A stretch of 64,000 bases of DNA from BJ22 sp021298375 (GTDB lineage: Bacteria > Planctomycetota > Planctomycetia > Pirellulales > Pirellulaceae), in contig JBKDOL010000121.1 in assembly GCA_046343015.1 (NCBI GenBank), positions 124,001 through 188,000 on the forward strand. The letters are read 5' to 3'. This document shows, in pieces, positions 40,720-49,885 of the stretch (position 1 is its first letter; the number at the start of each line of letters is the position of its first letter). The notes under the pieces are model-generated. The model made no database searches, was not told where the DNA came from, and saw only the letters and a program-made list of their open reading frames with translations. The position numbers and the translations under genes were made by a program.

Positions 40720-41411
40720 CTGCGCCTCGGCCGCGGCGCGGCGACTTCCGTTTGCTGGTACAGCCAGGCATTGCCTCGTTTTCCCTGCTGGCAAACCGCC
40801 CCAATTTCCCGCAGCACGTAGGCAACCCGCTGGGCAACCCCGCGGCTGACCCCAGCCTGCCGGGCGAGCAAACCCGTATCCCAAACCGGTGGCAGCTCCG
40901 GGGGCAGGAGCCGCAATAAATCCTCGGCCCGCTCAAACACTTCGCACCCATGCCAGGTAGTGTAGCTCCGATCGGCCACCTGAAAATCGTTTTGCCGCCA
41001 GCGTCTCCGCCGGCCATGGCCGGGAAACCGAATTTCTTCCACATCCAGCAGTGGCACGATCAACCGCAACTGCGGATGAGGAAAGACCCGCCGAAAGTAA
41101 AGTAACTCCTCGAAGATATCGAAAATCGTCCCGCGATAGGGACTCCAGCGCTGGTCGACAATCTGCCCACCCGGGCCAGTCAACTTGACCAGCCGCTTCC
41201 GCACCACCAACGGCTTGATGATGTCGAGTCGATGCTTCCGCTCCAGCAGTTCGGCACATTTCCTCCAGATCGCCGCCAGACTGCTGTGCTGAATCTCGAT
41301 CAGCCTCCGACCGGTCACGACATCGATCCGGTACCGCCCCAGCCGCTGCTCGAACTTGGACTTAGGCCCCGCAAAAGCAAGTTTCAATTGTCGATGCAGC
41401 GTCGTTTCCAT
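40695..41411 (-). CDS. PD-(D/E)XK nuclease-like protein with C-terminal winged-helix-like region
   Basis: 238 residues from ATG 41411 (METTLHRQLKLAF); the frame is open to 41555 but the upstream part is compositional. The N-terminus follows the nuclease order: E21 on a helix (SKFEQRLG), D30 in GRYRIDVV, then E39-I-Q41 in RRLIEIQHSS, equivalent to the D-x(n)-E-x-K core with Q for K. A basic segment follows (IIKPLVVRKRLVKL). The C-terminus contains a helix-turn-helix-like LARQAGVSRGVAQRVAYVLREIG and a basic tail. I recall similar planctomycete proteins but no named family. It is divergent from cysK. Confidence 0.72.
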   Translation of the reverse strand: METTLHRQLKLAFAGPKSKFEQRLGRYRIDVVTGRRLIEIQHSSLAAIWRKCAELLERKHRLDIIKPLVVRKRLVKLTGPGGQIVDQRWSPYRGTIFDIFEELLYFRRVFPHPQLRLIVPLLDVEEIRFPGHGRRRRWRQNDFQVADRSYTTWHGCEVFERAEDLLRLLPPELPPVWDTGLLARQAGVSRGVAQRVAYVLREIGAVCQQGKRGNAWLYQQTEVAAPRPRRRKKAQPLP

Positions 41412-41670
41412 CTTTGCTCCGGCCGCGAATCCCGTCCCGCTCTGCTCGTTTCTATCAGATCGCCTTTCCTGCCAACAACGCCAGTCGGCTGCGGCCCCGG
41501 TCGCACCAGCGGCGCGGCGCCGATTCGCATTGCCCAAATCCTCCTTTTTCGCCAAGATTGAATTCGCATCAAAAGTCGTTTTTCTGAGCCCCTTCCTTAA
41601 ACCCGCCTGGTTTGATTGGTGTTGGAACCGACTGTTTCAAACCAGATTGATGATCCCCGGAGCCCACCGC

Positions 41671-42666
41671 ATGTCTCTCGCTACCAGTCCCCACCTGACC
41701 GCTCCCCAAACTGCTCGCCCGACGGGAATCTTCGAGGAGATTACGCACTGCATCGGGAACACCCCGCTGGTCCGCTTGCGACGCGTCACCACCGACTGCG
41801 TCGCTGAAGTGATCGCCAAAGTCGAAAACATGAATCCGCTCTGGAGCGTCAAGGACCGCATCGGCCGAGCGATGATCGATGCCGCAGAACAGGCTGGCTT
41901 GATCGGGCCGGACACGGTCATCGTCGAACCCACCAGTGGCAACACCGGCATCGCTCTGGCTTACGTCTGCGCGGCCCGCGGCTACAAACTGAAAGTCTTC
42001 ATGCCCGAGAGCATGACGATCGAACGGCGCCGACTGCTCAAAGCCCTCGGCGCGGAGGTCAACCTGACTCCCGCTGCCGAAGGGATGGGAGGTGCGGTCC
42101 GCCGCGCCACGGAACTGGCGAGTTCGGACAAGAATTACTTCATGCCCCAACAGTTCAAAAACCCCGCCAACCCGGAAATCCACCGCCGCACCACCGCGGA
42201 AGAAATCTGGCGCGATACCGCCGGCAACGTCGACATTCTCGTCGCCGGCGTCGGCACCGGTGGCACCATTACCGGCGTCTCGGAAGTCCTCAAGCAGCGG
42301 ATTCCGGGCTTCAAGTCGATCGCTGTCGAACCTGCCGCGAGCCCTGTCATCTCCCAGTTCCGCTCCGGACAGGAAATCAAGCCAGGTCGCCACACGATTC
42401 AAGGAATCGGAGCCGGCTTTGTGCCCGACATTCTGAATGTCGACATCATCGACGAGATCATCCAGGTCAAAGACGAAGACGCCGTAGATACAGCGAGGCA
42501 ACTCGCAACGCGCGAGGGCCTGTTCTGCGGAACCAGCTGCGGAGCAGCCGCTTGGGCCGCCCTGCAAGTCGCTCGTCGTCCTGAAAACAAGGGCAAGCGA
42601 ATCGTGGTCGTGCTCCCCGACCTGGGCGAACGCTACCTCTCCACCGCGCTCTATCCGGCCGAGTAA
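41671..42666 (+). CDS. cysK: Cysteine synthase (O-acetylserine sulfhydrylase)
   Basis: 331 residues from ATG 41671 (MSLATSPHL); ATG 41650 is in frame, and codons upstream to 41356 are non-coding. Fold type II PLP enzyme making cysteine from O-acetylserine and sulfide. The PLP lysine is in NPLWSVKDRIGRAM, phosphate and substrate loops in EPTSGNTGIALAY, the glycine loop in VAGVGTGGTITGVSEVL, and the C-terminal Ser/Cys region in GLFCGTSCGAAAW. It fits CysK more than cystathionine beta-synthase, as no C-terminal CBS domains are present. Confidence 0.92.
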   Translation: MSLATSPHLTAPQTARPTGIFEEITHCIGNTPLVRLRRVTTDCVAEVIAKVENMNPLWSVKDRIGRAMIDAAEQAGLIGPDTVIVEPTSGNTGIALAYVCAARGYKLKVFMPESMTIERRRLLKALGAEVNLTPAAEGMGGAVRRATELASSDKNYFMPQQFKNPANPEIHRRTTAEEIWRDTAGNVDILVAGVGTGGTITGVSEVLKQRIPGFKSIAVEPAASPVISQFRSGQEIKPGRHTIQGIGAGFVPDILNVDIIDEIIQVKDEDAVDTARQLATREGLFCGTSCGAAAWAALQVARRPENKGKRIVVVLPDLGERYLSTALYPAE

Positions 42667-42774
42667 ACGCCCGCGGTCAACGTCAGAATTCTCATTCCCG
42701 GGCCGGCGTCCGCGCCGAGTCGGCTGAGCCCCGCGTATCCCGCCCGGGTTCTCATGCCCCGCCGCGGACTTGAG

Positions 42775-42808
42775 CCCCACAGTGCACTCATACCCCACAG
42801 TGCAGTCA
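42775..42808. repeat. Two-copy 16-bp repeat (period 18) containing the glnE stop
   Basis: ccccacagtgcactca at 42775 and ccccacagtgcagtca at 42793. The second copy ends with the reverse complement of the glnE TGA stop (42806-42808). Confidence 0.8.
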
Positions 42809-45800
42809 CCCTCGAAGGCGGTCCAGGTAGAACTCCAACAAGCGCCGATTGGTGCGCCGGGCCGCGTCGATTTCGCCCAGTAATTGCTGCGCACGGTCGC
42901 GCCGCATCAGGTAGGTTAATTTGCTCAGAAATTCGGGCTGTTCAACCAGCTCAACATGGGGCATCTCGGTCGACAGCCGCAAGGCGGTCTCGACACTTCG
43001 CAGCAGCAGGTACGCTCGTTCCAGATCGGCTGCATCGCTGACCTGCAAAAACCCCTCTGCTGCCAGCAACCGCAGCCCATCCACCGTGGAAGCCGTCCGC
43101 ATCTGCGGAGCCGCTCCCATCTGCCGCATCAAAAAGAGCTGGACCAGAAACTCCACGTCAACCGTTCCCCCGGCTGCTCGTTTCAAACTCCATTTGGGAG
43201 CTGCTTCCTGCATCCGCAAACGCATCTGCCAGATTTCATCGACCACGCCCGGGTCCCACTCGACCGCCGCGATTGCCTCGGAGACCAGCTGCTCCCAGCC
43301 TGCTTGAGCAAGCCCCTCCGCCACAACCACGCGCGACTTGCAGAGCGCCAACCGCTCCCAAGCCTGCCCCTGTCCGCTGGAGAAGTAACGCCGCAAGCCC
43401 TCACTGGAAACGGCCAGGGCTCCGCTCTTGCCGGTCGGTCGCAGCCGGGCGTCGATCTCGTACAGCCGGCCATAGGGCCCGGCGTGCGTGATGAACTTCG
43501 TGACTTCGGAAGCCCATAAGCTGAAGAAGTGCTGATTGCTCGTCTGCCGGTCCGGATTGGCGTGCTGTGTTTCCCCTTCGCCCTCGTAGAGAAAAATCAG
43601 GTCGAGGTCGCTGTGGTAATTCAGTTCCCGTCCCCCCTGCTTCCCACAGGCCAGGATCGCGTACCCCGCCGCGCGTCGCTCGACGTCCAGATACGGCACT
43701 CCAAAGCGTTCGCAGAGTCGCTGGTATTTGTCTCGCGCCACTCGCTCCAAACAGGTATCCGCAATTGCCGTCAGTGCTTGGGTAACCTCGCTGACACCGG
43801 CCCAGCCCAACAAGTCCTGCACTCCAACCCGCAATTGCTGCGCCTGCCGGAAACTGTGAATGATCGGGTCGAGCTGTTCGGCTCCGCGCAGCAAATCCTC
43901 CAGATGTGCACGCAGCCACTCGCTTTCCGGCAAGCCTTGCATCAGCAGGGAATCGACCAATTCGTCAATCATCCCCGGATTATTTCGCAGAATGCTGACC
44001 AGATAATCAGCCCCGGCGCAAAGGCGAACAAACAGCGCCAGAGCATTGGGCTGCAGGTGAAACAGCTCCCACAAAACGCCCTTGGCTCCCAACGCATCTG
44101 CCACACTCCGCAGCGAAACAATCGTCGTATCCGGCTGCGGAGTTTGGCCAATCTCCTTGAGCAGTCGCGGGAGAATCGCCGCGAGAAAGTGCTTGCAGCG
44201 GCGCGAGGGGAGGAACGGCGAGTCCTCTTCAGCCATCGCCAGCAACTGATCGTATGCGACCCTCGCCTGCCGAAAGCCGAACGGACTGAGCAACTGTTCG
44301 AGCTCAGCGGCCTCAGGCTGAGGCGCAAACAGCAGGTCAACTACCGGCGGAACTTCCGTTTCGGTTTCATCCGTAAAAGCTGCGTGCAGCAGATGATCGA
44401 GAATGCGTCGGTTAATCGCCGTGATCTCTGCGAGGTCACTCCGAAAATGCTCCAGCGGGGTCCGCCCCTTCTGTTCCTGGTAGCCCATCCGCAAAGCGAC
44501 TTTCCGCAGTTCGGCCTCATGGTCCGGCAAGGTGTGCGTCTGCAGGTCGAACATGATCTGCAGACGGTGCTCCAGTTTCCGCAACCAGGCGTAGTTCTGC
44601 GTCAGCAAGGCTTCTTCCTGCAGGGTCAGGATACCTGCCTGCTGCAACCGCTCAATCGCCCGAAGGGTGTTTTGGGTTCGTACCGCGGGCAACCCGCCCC
44701 CATTGAGCAGCTGCAGGAACTGAATTGTAAATTCGATGTCCCGAATGCCGCCGTGACCGGTCTTGATATCCCGCCGCTCAACGCCCTCGACCAGAGCCCG
44801 CTTTTCAATTTGCCGCTTGAGCGACTTGACTTCCCCGATTTCAAACCGGTTCAGATGCCGTGAGTAAATCCAGGGCTCCAGTCGCTGCAGGATTCGCTGA
44901 CCAAACTCAGCGTCTCCGGCGACTGGCCGCGCCTTGAGCAGGGCCTGACGCTCCCACGGCCGCCCATGCAACTCGTAATAACTCAACAGGCTGTCCAGCG
45001 TATTGCACAATCGTCCCTTTTTCCCGTCGGGACGCAGGCGCAAATCCACCCGGTAAGCAAACCCCAGCGAGGTGTTCTCGCCGACCAGTCGCAGAAACAT
45101 CCGAGTCAGCTCTTCATAGTACTCCAAGGCACTGCGGCTCTTGGCCTGTGCACAATATCCGTGCTCGCCAAAAACCATCACCAAGTCGATGTCACTGGAG
45201 TAGTTCAATTCACTTCCACCGAGCTTGCCCATCGCGAGAATCGCAAAGGGAATTCGCTCGCCGGCCTCATTCAGCGGCCAGCCAAACTTCTTCTCCAATA
45301 ACCGATCGCAAAACTGCCAAGCCCCCTCGCAAATCGCATCGGCTACATACGAGATTTGTTCGGCCACCACCGGCAGCCGCTGTTCGGCAATCAAATCACC
45401 GAACGCGATCCGCAGCGTCTCCCGATGCTTGAACCGCCGAATCACGACCATTGCCTGGGCCAAGTCCTGGGCGCCGCGGAGTTCGCTGGCCAAATCGTCC
45501 AGCAGCACCTCCGGCTGGTGGGGCAAGCCCTCGGTCATGCGGAGAAAATCGTAGGCCTCCGTGTCCCGGACCAGCAGATCCGCCAGATACTGGCTGGCGG
45601 AAAACAGCTTCAGCAAAATCGGAATCCCGGTTGGCTCCCGGTCAAACAGCGCCGCGGTCGCGAGCGGACTACGGGAGGCTGCGAAGAACCGCTCGAGGTT
45701 GTTCAACGCCATGTCCGGGTCACTGACTCCACCCAGTTCCCGTTCCAGCTGCTCGAGGAGACTGGCAAACAGGTCAACGGTCATTCCACTCAGAGCCAAC

Positions 45801-45901
45801 TGACGGAGATTCAGGGCACCGCGCACCCGGTCGGCGATCCCGGCATTTCGCAGCCACGCATCCAGTTCCGGATCATCCATCAACGGGACTTGGGTCGGCA
45901 T
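42806..45901 (-). CDS. glnE: Bifunctional glutamine synthetase adenylyltransferase/deadenylase GlnE
   Basis: 1031 residues, close to the roughly 950-residue family size. It controls glutamine synthetase by AMP addition and removal according to PII and glutamine status. Two nucleotidyltransferase domains are visible: N-terminal GKLGGSELNYSSDIDLVMVFGEHG (deadenylylase side) and C-terminal CGKQGGRELNYHSDLDLIFLYEGEG (adenylylase side). Associated helical domains include RDIEFTIQFLQLLNGG and GGTVDVEFLVQLFLM. No glnA or glnB lies in the window. The start at 45901 (MPTQVPLMDDPEL) is plausible. Confidence 0.94.
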   Translation of the reverse strand: MPTQVPLMDDPELDAWLRNAGIADRVRGALNLRQLALSGMTVDLFASLLEQLERELGGVSDPDMALNNLERFFAASRSPLATAALFDREPTGIPILLKLFSASQYLADLLVRDTEAYDFLRMTEGLPHQPEVLLDDLASELRGAQDLAQAMVVIRRFKHRETLRIAFGDLIAEQRLPVVAEQISYVADAICEGAWQFCDRLLEKKFGWPLNEAGERIPFAILAMGKLGGSELNYSSDIDLVMVFGEHGYCAQAKSRSALEYYEELTRMFLRLVGENTSLGFAYRVDLRLRPDGKKGRLCNTLDSLLSYYELHGRPWERQALLKARPVAGDAEFGQRILQRLEPWIYSRHLNRFEIGEVKSLKRQIEKRALVEGVERRDIKTGHGGIRDIEFTIQFLQLLNGGGLPAVRTQNTLRAIERLQQAGILTLQEEALLTQNYAWLRKLEHRLQIMFDLQTHTLPDHEAELRKVALRMGYQEQKGRTPLEHFRSDLAEITAINRRILDHLLHAAFTDETETEVPPVVDLLFAPQPEAAELEQLLSPFGFRQARVAYDQLLAMAEEDSPFLPSRRCKHFLAAILPRLLKEIGQTPQPDTTIVSLRSVADALGAKGVLWELFHLQPNALALFVRLCAGADYLVSILRNNPGMIDELVDSLLMQGLPESEWLRAHLEDLLRGAEQLDPIIHSFRQAQQLRVGVQDLLGWAGVSEVTQALTAIADTCLERVARDKYQRLCERFGVPYLDVERRAAGYAILACGKQGGRELNYHSDLDLIFLYEGEGETQHANPDRQTSNQHFFSLWASEVTKFITHAGPYGRLYEIDARLRPTGKSGALAVSSEGLRRYFSSGQGQAWERLALCKSRVVVAEGLAQAGWEQLVSEAIAAVEWDPGVVDEIWQMRLRMQEAAPKWSLKRAAGGTVDVEFLVQLFLMRQMGAAPQMRTASTVDGLRLLAAEGFLQVSDAADLERAYLLLRSVETALRLSTEMPHVELVEQPEFLSKLTYLMRRDRAQQLLGEIDAARRTNRRLLEFYLDRLRG

Positions 45902-45956
45902 CTTCCCTGCCTTTGCTCACGCTCGCCTGCGAACTTCCCAAACGCTATCTGCTGGC

Positions 45957-46022
45957 CAAGCCGGTCGCACGCGGACAACAAGCCGGTCGCTAGTGGACAC
46001 CAAGCCGGTCGCCAGTGGACGA
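45957..46022. repeat. Three-copy tandem array of a 22-bp unit
   Basis: caagccggtcgc begins copies at 45957, 45979 and 46001. Each is 22 bp and ends in a variant of a(c/g)tggacac. It fills the gap between glnE and the helicase gene and reaches to within 5 bp of the helicase stop. Confidence 0.88.
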
Positions 46023-46026
46023 CGCG

Positions 46027-47250
46027 TCACAGAGCGCGGCGATACTTCTTCTTGGGTGGCGCATTCAGCTTGACGCCGTGCTCGCTTTCGGCCTGTTCAT
46101 TGATCCAGGGCTGCAGCGGATCGGCTTCCAGTGATTTCCCGATTTTTGCCTCGATTTTCGCCATTTCGCTCCGCTGCCGCGGTTCGACCAGCGTGAACGC
46201 AACGCCGGTCTTACCCATCCGTCCGGTTCGCCCCACCCGATGCACGTAGTCATCGCTCAACTCGGGAATGTCAAAATTAATGATGTGCGAGATGTTACTC
46301 ACATCGATTCCCCGGCCAACCACATCGGTGGCGACGAGATAGTTGACCTTGCCTTCGCGAAAGGCCTGCATCATTCGATCCCGAGCCGGCTGACTCATGT
46401 CTCCATGAATCGTTCCCAACCCCGGCAACAGGTTGGCTTTCAGTAACTTGCGATACAATCGCTCCGTCCCCAGCTTCGTCCGACAAAAAATGATCGCCTG
46501 ACTCGGCTGCTCGCGCTCGAGCAACTTCAACAATACCTCCAGCTTCATCTCTTCCGGCATGCGGAGGAAATACTGATCGATTGTCTCCGCTGATACCTTG
46601 TCCTGGGAGAAGTTGATTCGCTTCGGCCGGTTCATGTACCGCTTGGCCAGCTGCAGAATCTGCTCGGGCACCGTGGCACTGAGCAGCAGTGTCTGACGAC
46701 TCCGCGGACATTGCCGAAGAATTCGCTCGATGTCGGGTCGAAAGCCGATGTCCAGCATCCGGTCCGCTTCATCCAGCACGACGCACTTCAGCCTCGCCAC
46801 ATCGAGATTGCGCCGGCCCATGTGGTCGAGCACCCGCCCGGGAGTCCCGACCACGACATTGGCGCCGCGCTTCAACTGATTGACCTGCGTCGACATTGGC
46901 TTGCCGCCGTAGAGACAAACGATTTTGATTTCCTGGCCGGCAGCCAGTTTGGTCAACTCGGTGGCAACCTGCCCCGCCAGCTCGCGGGTCGGCGTCAAAA
47001 TCAGGGCTTGGGGCTCGACGAGGCTCAAATCGATCCGCTCCAGGATCGGAATCCCGAACGCGGCTGTCTTACCCGTCCCCGTCTGGGCTTGCCCCACCAA
47101 GTCATGATTCTCCAGCGCCAAGGGGATCATCGCCGCCTGAATCGGCGAGGGCTTGGCAAAACCAATGGCCGCAAGCGTCCCGAGCATCGACTCGGAAAGG
47201 CCCATCCGCTGAAAATCAAGCTCTTGTTTCCGTGTCGTAACCAAATTCAA
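46027..47250 (-). CDS. DEAD-box ATP-dependent RNA helicase (RhlE-like)
   Basis: 407 residues. Motifs: Q motif FQRMGLSESMLGTLAAIGFAKPSPIQ, I AQTGTGKTAAFG, Ia PTRELAGQ, II VLDEADRMLD, III LLLSATVPEQ, V VATDVVGRGIDV, VI YVHRVGRTGRMGKTG. A short basic tail (LNAPPKKKYRRAL) follows, lacking the long extension of RhlB or DeaD. It probably unwinds structured RNA in ribosome assembly or mRNA decay. The open frame begins at ATG 47250. Confidence 0.94.
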   Translation of the reverse strand: MNLVTTRKQELDFQRMGLSESMLGTLAAIGFAKPSPIQAAMIPLALENHDLVGQAQTGTGKTAAFGIPILERIDLSLVEPQALILTPTRELAGQVATELTKLAAGQEIKIVCLYGGKPMSTQVNQLKRGANVVVGTPGRVLDHMGRRNLDVARLKCVVLDEADRMLDIGFRPDIERILRQCPRSRQTLLLSATVPEQILQLAKRYMNRPKRINFSQDKVSAETIDQYFLRMPEEMKLEVLLKLLEREQPSQAIIFCRTKLGTERLYRKLLKANLLPGLGTIHGDMSQPARDRMMQAFREGKVNYLVATDVVGRGIDVSNISHIINFDIPELSDDYVHRVGRTGRMGKTGVAFTLVEPRQRSEMAKIEAKIGKSLEADPLQPWINEQAESEHGVKLNAPPKKKYRRAL

Positions 47251-47553
47251 ACCATTCCAATTCTTTTGTTGTTGACCCGCCGCGCCGAAGCTGCCGGAGG
47301 ACGGCCATTAAATTCTAACCGCCACTAAATCCTAACCGCCGCTAACTCGTAACCGCCGCTAACTGAGGACGGCCACCGCACTTCGAGTTGCCAGTTGGCG
47401 GGTGTCCAGCCAATTCGATTCCGCCGCACCCGGCACGATAGCCATCCGGGTCAGCCCTGAGGAGCAACTCAAATCGTGCTTTCGGGACTACAATATAGCG
47501 TCGGGGGGATTTTTCTCCGAGCCCCGAATTCCTCACCTTACCGAATTCACCCC
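47251..47553. other. Divergent spacer helicase / HEAT-like protein
   Basis: 303 bp with a three-copy 17-bp array at 47316-47366 flanked by a direct repeat gaggacggcca (47297-47307 and 47365-47375). A possible -10 TACAAT (47488-47493) lies about 60 bp upstream of the HEAT-like gene. Confidence 0.55.
47316..47366. repeat. Three-copy tandem array of a 17-bp unit
   Basis: taaccgccactaaatcc at 47316, taaccgccgctaactcg at 47333 and taaccgccgctaactga at 47350. A degraded copy (attaaattc) precedes the array. Confidence 0.88.
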
Positions 47554-49095
47554 ATGTCCTTGGCCTCCCTGCTCGACCAAATTTTCCCGCCAGGCACCCC
47601 CCAACACGAAGCCGCAGTCCCCGGCTCAGAGTCGTGGAATCAACAGGCAGCCCGCCTGACGCCGCCGGAAATCGGCGAATTTCTCGGGGCCGTACGTCGC
47701 CACTCCGAGCACCTCGGCAAACGCTCCTCCCAGGTTCCGGTACAAGCTCTGGCCGAGGCGATCGCGCGTCGCTCCGATGCGCCCCTGCTGGTGGACGAGC
47801 AACTGCTCCCCGACCTCGTGGCCGCTTATGAGTCAACACCCGCTGACTCCACGCTGCGGGGCACTTGGCTCAACTGGCTGGCTCAATCGAAAGCCCCCGC
47901 TGCCTGGCTGACGTGGGCCGAACTGACCGCTCAATCGCCTCCCTTGAATGACCAGGCGATTCCTCCAGCCGTCACCCCCCTGCTTCGCAACCCCAACCTC
48001 CCGCCCCCCTTTTACGCCCGCCTGCTCAACGGCGCACTGGCCCATCCCAGTCTCGCCCCGGTTTGCATCGACCTGATGAACTTCCAAACTCGCAATCAGG
48101 TGGTTGCCGCTCACCCCGCCATCCAGCAAGCCCCGATGCTCAACGACCTGCTGGGAGCGACCGTCTACCAGCTGAAGAAAATTGAACTCGGTGACGTCCC
48201 CGCCGATCAGCCTGCCGATCGCACCCGGAAAGCGGTTGCCGATGCGGTCGCCCTGGTCGTTTCCCTGTGCGATGCCTTGGCCTGCACCGGGTTTGAGGGG
48301 GCCGTCGACAATCTTCGCGAGGCGGCAACGCTCCGGCATCGCCAAGTTCAAACCGAAGCAGCGGCAGCGTTGGCCCGACTCGGCTGGGAGGACGGCATCG
48401 ACATGCTCGTCAAACTCGCCGCCGAACCTTTTGCCCGGCCCCGCGCCTTGGCCTACGCCGAGGAACTTGGCCTCCTTGAGCGAATTCCGGAAGAGCACCG
48501 CAGCGACTTGGCCATCGCCCAGAGCAAGCTTGCGCTCTGGCTGGCCGACCCGCGGAACTTTGGCGTTGCTCCCAGCCAGGTAGAACTGGTCGACGCCCGC
48601 GAATTGTACTGGCCCAGTTACGAACACCCGGTGCTGTGTTACCTGCTCAAGTTCAGCTACGGGTCCGGACCCGGGTCCTACCAAAACTATGGACTGGTTG
48701 GACCGATTGTCCATGCGTTCCGCGAGGACTTGCGCTGGCTGGAACTCGACGACATTTACGCTGCGTTCGCCGGTTGGCAAGCCGAACACGAGGAGATCTA
48801 CGAACTCTCCGCAGCGCAAGGCTTGCAGTCACACCAACCGCTGATTGCCCGCTGCCTGAAACTCCTCTCTGAGCACGATTTTGAGCAAGCTGAAGTCGAA
48901 TTGCTCGGGTACTTTTTTGGAGAGTGGCTGGTGGTATTCTCCACCCAGAGCGAACACGGACGAGGCTATGCAATTACCGATGGCCAGAGCCTGAACTGGT
49001 TTGGCAATCACGAGGAGCATCCTGTCTCAGCCGAATTCGCCTACATGGTTTATCGAGGACGACGCCTGCTTCGCGCCTTCAACGAATCCCAGTAG
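47554..49095 (+). CDS. HEAT-like helical repeat protein of unknown function
   Basis: 513 residues from ATG 47554 (MSLASLLDQIFPPGTPQ); the frame extends to 47476 but the extra 26 residues look untranslated. The body is built of amphipathic helices with LAKLA/ALARLG-type HEAT-like phrases (RHRQVQTEAAAALARLGWEDGIDMLVKLA). The C-terminal 150 residues are more globular and aromatic (YWPSYEHPVLCYLLKFSYGSGPG; YFFGEWLVVFSTQSEHGRGYAI). No signal peptide is present. It is probably a cytoplasmic scaffold or binding protein; no family name is given. Confidence 0.75.
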   Translation: MSLASLLDQIFPPGTPQHEAAVPGSESWNQQAARLTPPEIGEFLGAVRRHSEHLGKRSSQVPVQALAEAIARRSDAPLLVDEQLLPDLVAAYESTPADSTLRGTWLNWLAQSKAPAAWLTWAELTAQSPPLNDQAIPPAVTPLLRNPNLPPPFYARLLNGALAHPSLAPVCIDLMNFQTRNQVVAAHPAIQQAPMLNDLLGATVYQLKKIELGDVPADQPADRTRKAVADAVALVVSLCDALACTGFEGAVDNLREAATLRHRQVQTEAAAALARLGWEDGIDMLVKLAAEPFARPRALAYAEELGLLERIPEEHRSDLAIAQSKLALWLADPRNFGVAPSQVELVDARELYWPSYEHPVLCYLLKFSYGSGPGSYQNYGLVGPIVHAFREDLRWLELDDIYAAFAGWQAEHEEIYELSAAQGLQSHQPLIARCLKLLSEHDFEQAEVELLGYFFGEWLVVFSTQSEHGRGYAITDGQSLNWFGNHEEHPVSAEFAYMVYRGRRLLRAFNESQ

Positions 49096-49207
49096 AGCAA
49101 GGCCGGGAACGGACTGCTCGACGGCAGTGGTGAACTCCGGTGACCTCCCCGCCGCGAACATCGCCCGTTGCGTTTCGGACTCCCGTCCAACCCCGCCCGG
49201 GCGTCGC

Positions 49208-49237
49208 TTGACCCCCCGGGCAAATCCGTGTTAGAGT
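49208..49237 (+). promoter_or_regulatory. Sigma-70-like promoter for the receiver-domain gene
   Basis: TTGACC (49208-49213), an 18-bp spacer, TAGAGT (49232-49237). It predicts a start near 49244, about 35 nt upstream of the ATG at 49280. Confidence 0.5.
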
Positions 49238-49279
49238 CAACTTCCCAGACCCAGTTTCTCCTCCCGGAAGCGCGTTGTC

Positions 49280-49741
49280 ATGACCGAACTTTCTGACCCA
49301 CGACCAAATCGCATCCTGATCGTCGACGACAATCAGGCCAACCGGGAACTGCTCGAGGCCTATCTCTCAACCACTGACTGCGAACTGGAGATCGCAGTCG
49401 ACGGCCGGGAGGCGCTCGACAAAGCGAGATCCTTCCGCCCAGACCTGATTCTGCTCGACGTGATGATGCCCAAGCTCAGCGGCTTCGAAGTCTGCCAGAA
49501 GCTCAAACAGGATTCGGAACTCAAGGGGATCATGATCCTGATGGTCACTGCCCTCAATGAACTGGGAGATATCGAACGGGCAGTCGATGCGGGGACCAAC
49601 GATTTCCTCTCCAAACCGGTTCAGAAACTGGAACTGCTCAAGCGGGTAGAAAACCTCCTCGCGCTAAAAGGCGTGACGGACGAAAACGAACGATTGCGGC
49701 AGTACATCCAGCGAATGGAAGACCAAGGCCGCGGTCGCTGA
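49280..49741 (+). CDS. Single-domain response regulator (CheY-like receiver)
   Basis: 153 residues. Receiver domain with acidic pair D16-D17 (RILIVDDNQ), phosphoacceptor D60 (LILLDVMMP), Thr/Ser at LMVTALNEL and K112 (FLSKPVQ). The rest is a short C-terminal coiled coil (ENERLRQYIQRMEDQ) and no DNA-binding or enzymatic output domain, so it acts by protein contact. Cognate histidine kinase not in the window. It is convergent with the sulP end of the inorganic-carbon operon; a link is possible but unproven. Confidence 0.9.
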   Translation: MTELSDPRPNRILIVDDNQANRELLEAYLSTTDCELEIAVDGREALDKARSFRPDLILLDVMMPKLSGFEVCQKLKQDSELKGIMILMVTALNELGDIERAVDAGTNDFLSKPVQKLELLKRVENLLALKGVTDENERLRQYIQRMEDQGRGR

Positions 49742-49885
49742 AAACTCAAGGCAATCTCGGCAGCCACGAAGTTGCTGCCAAGCATGAGCTGCTCTCAAGC
49801 CTCAGCATCGCCGCGGTTTACCGACCGTGAGTTTCCCCAAGCCTCAAGCTCGAAAAACTCCCGGTGCGCCAGCCCTGACGCAGCC

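Noticed and set aside
43529..44863. 444-codon plus-strand frame inside glnE
   Set aside because: Antisense to the conserved adenylyltransferase; low-complexity Gln/Arg content.
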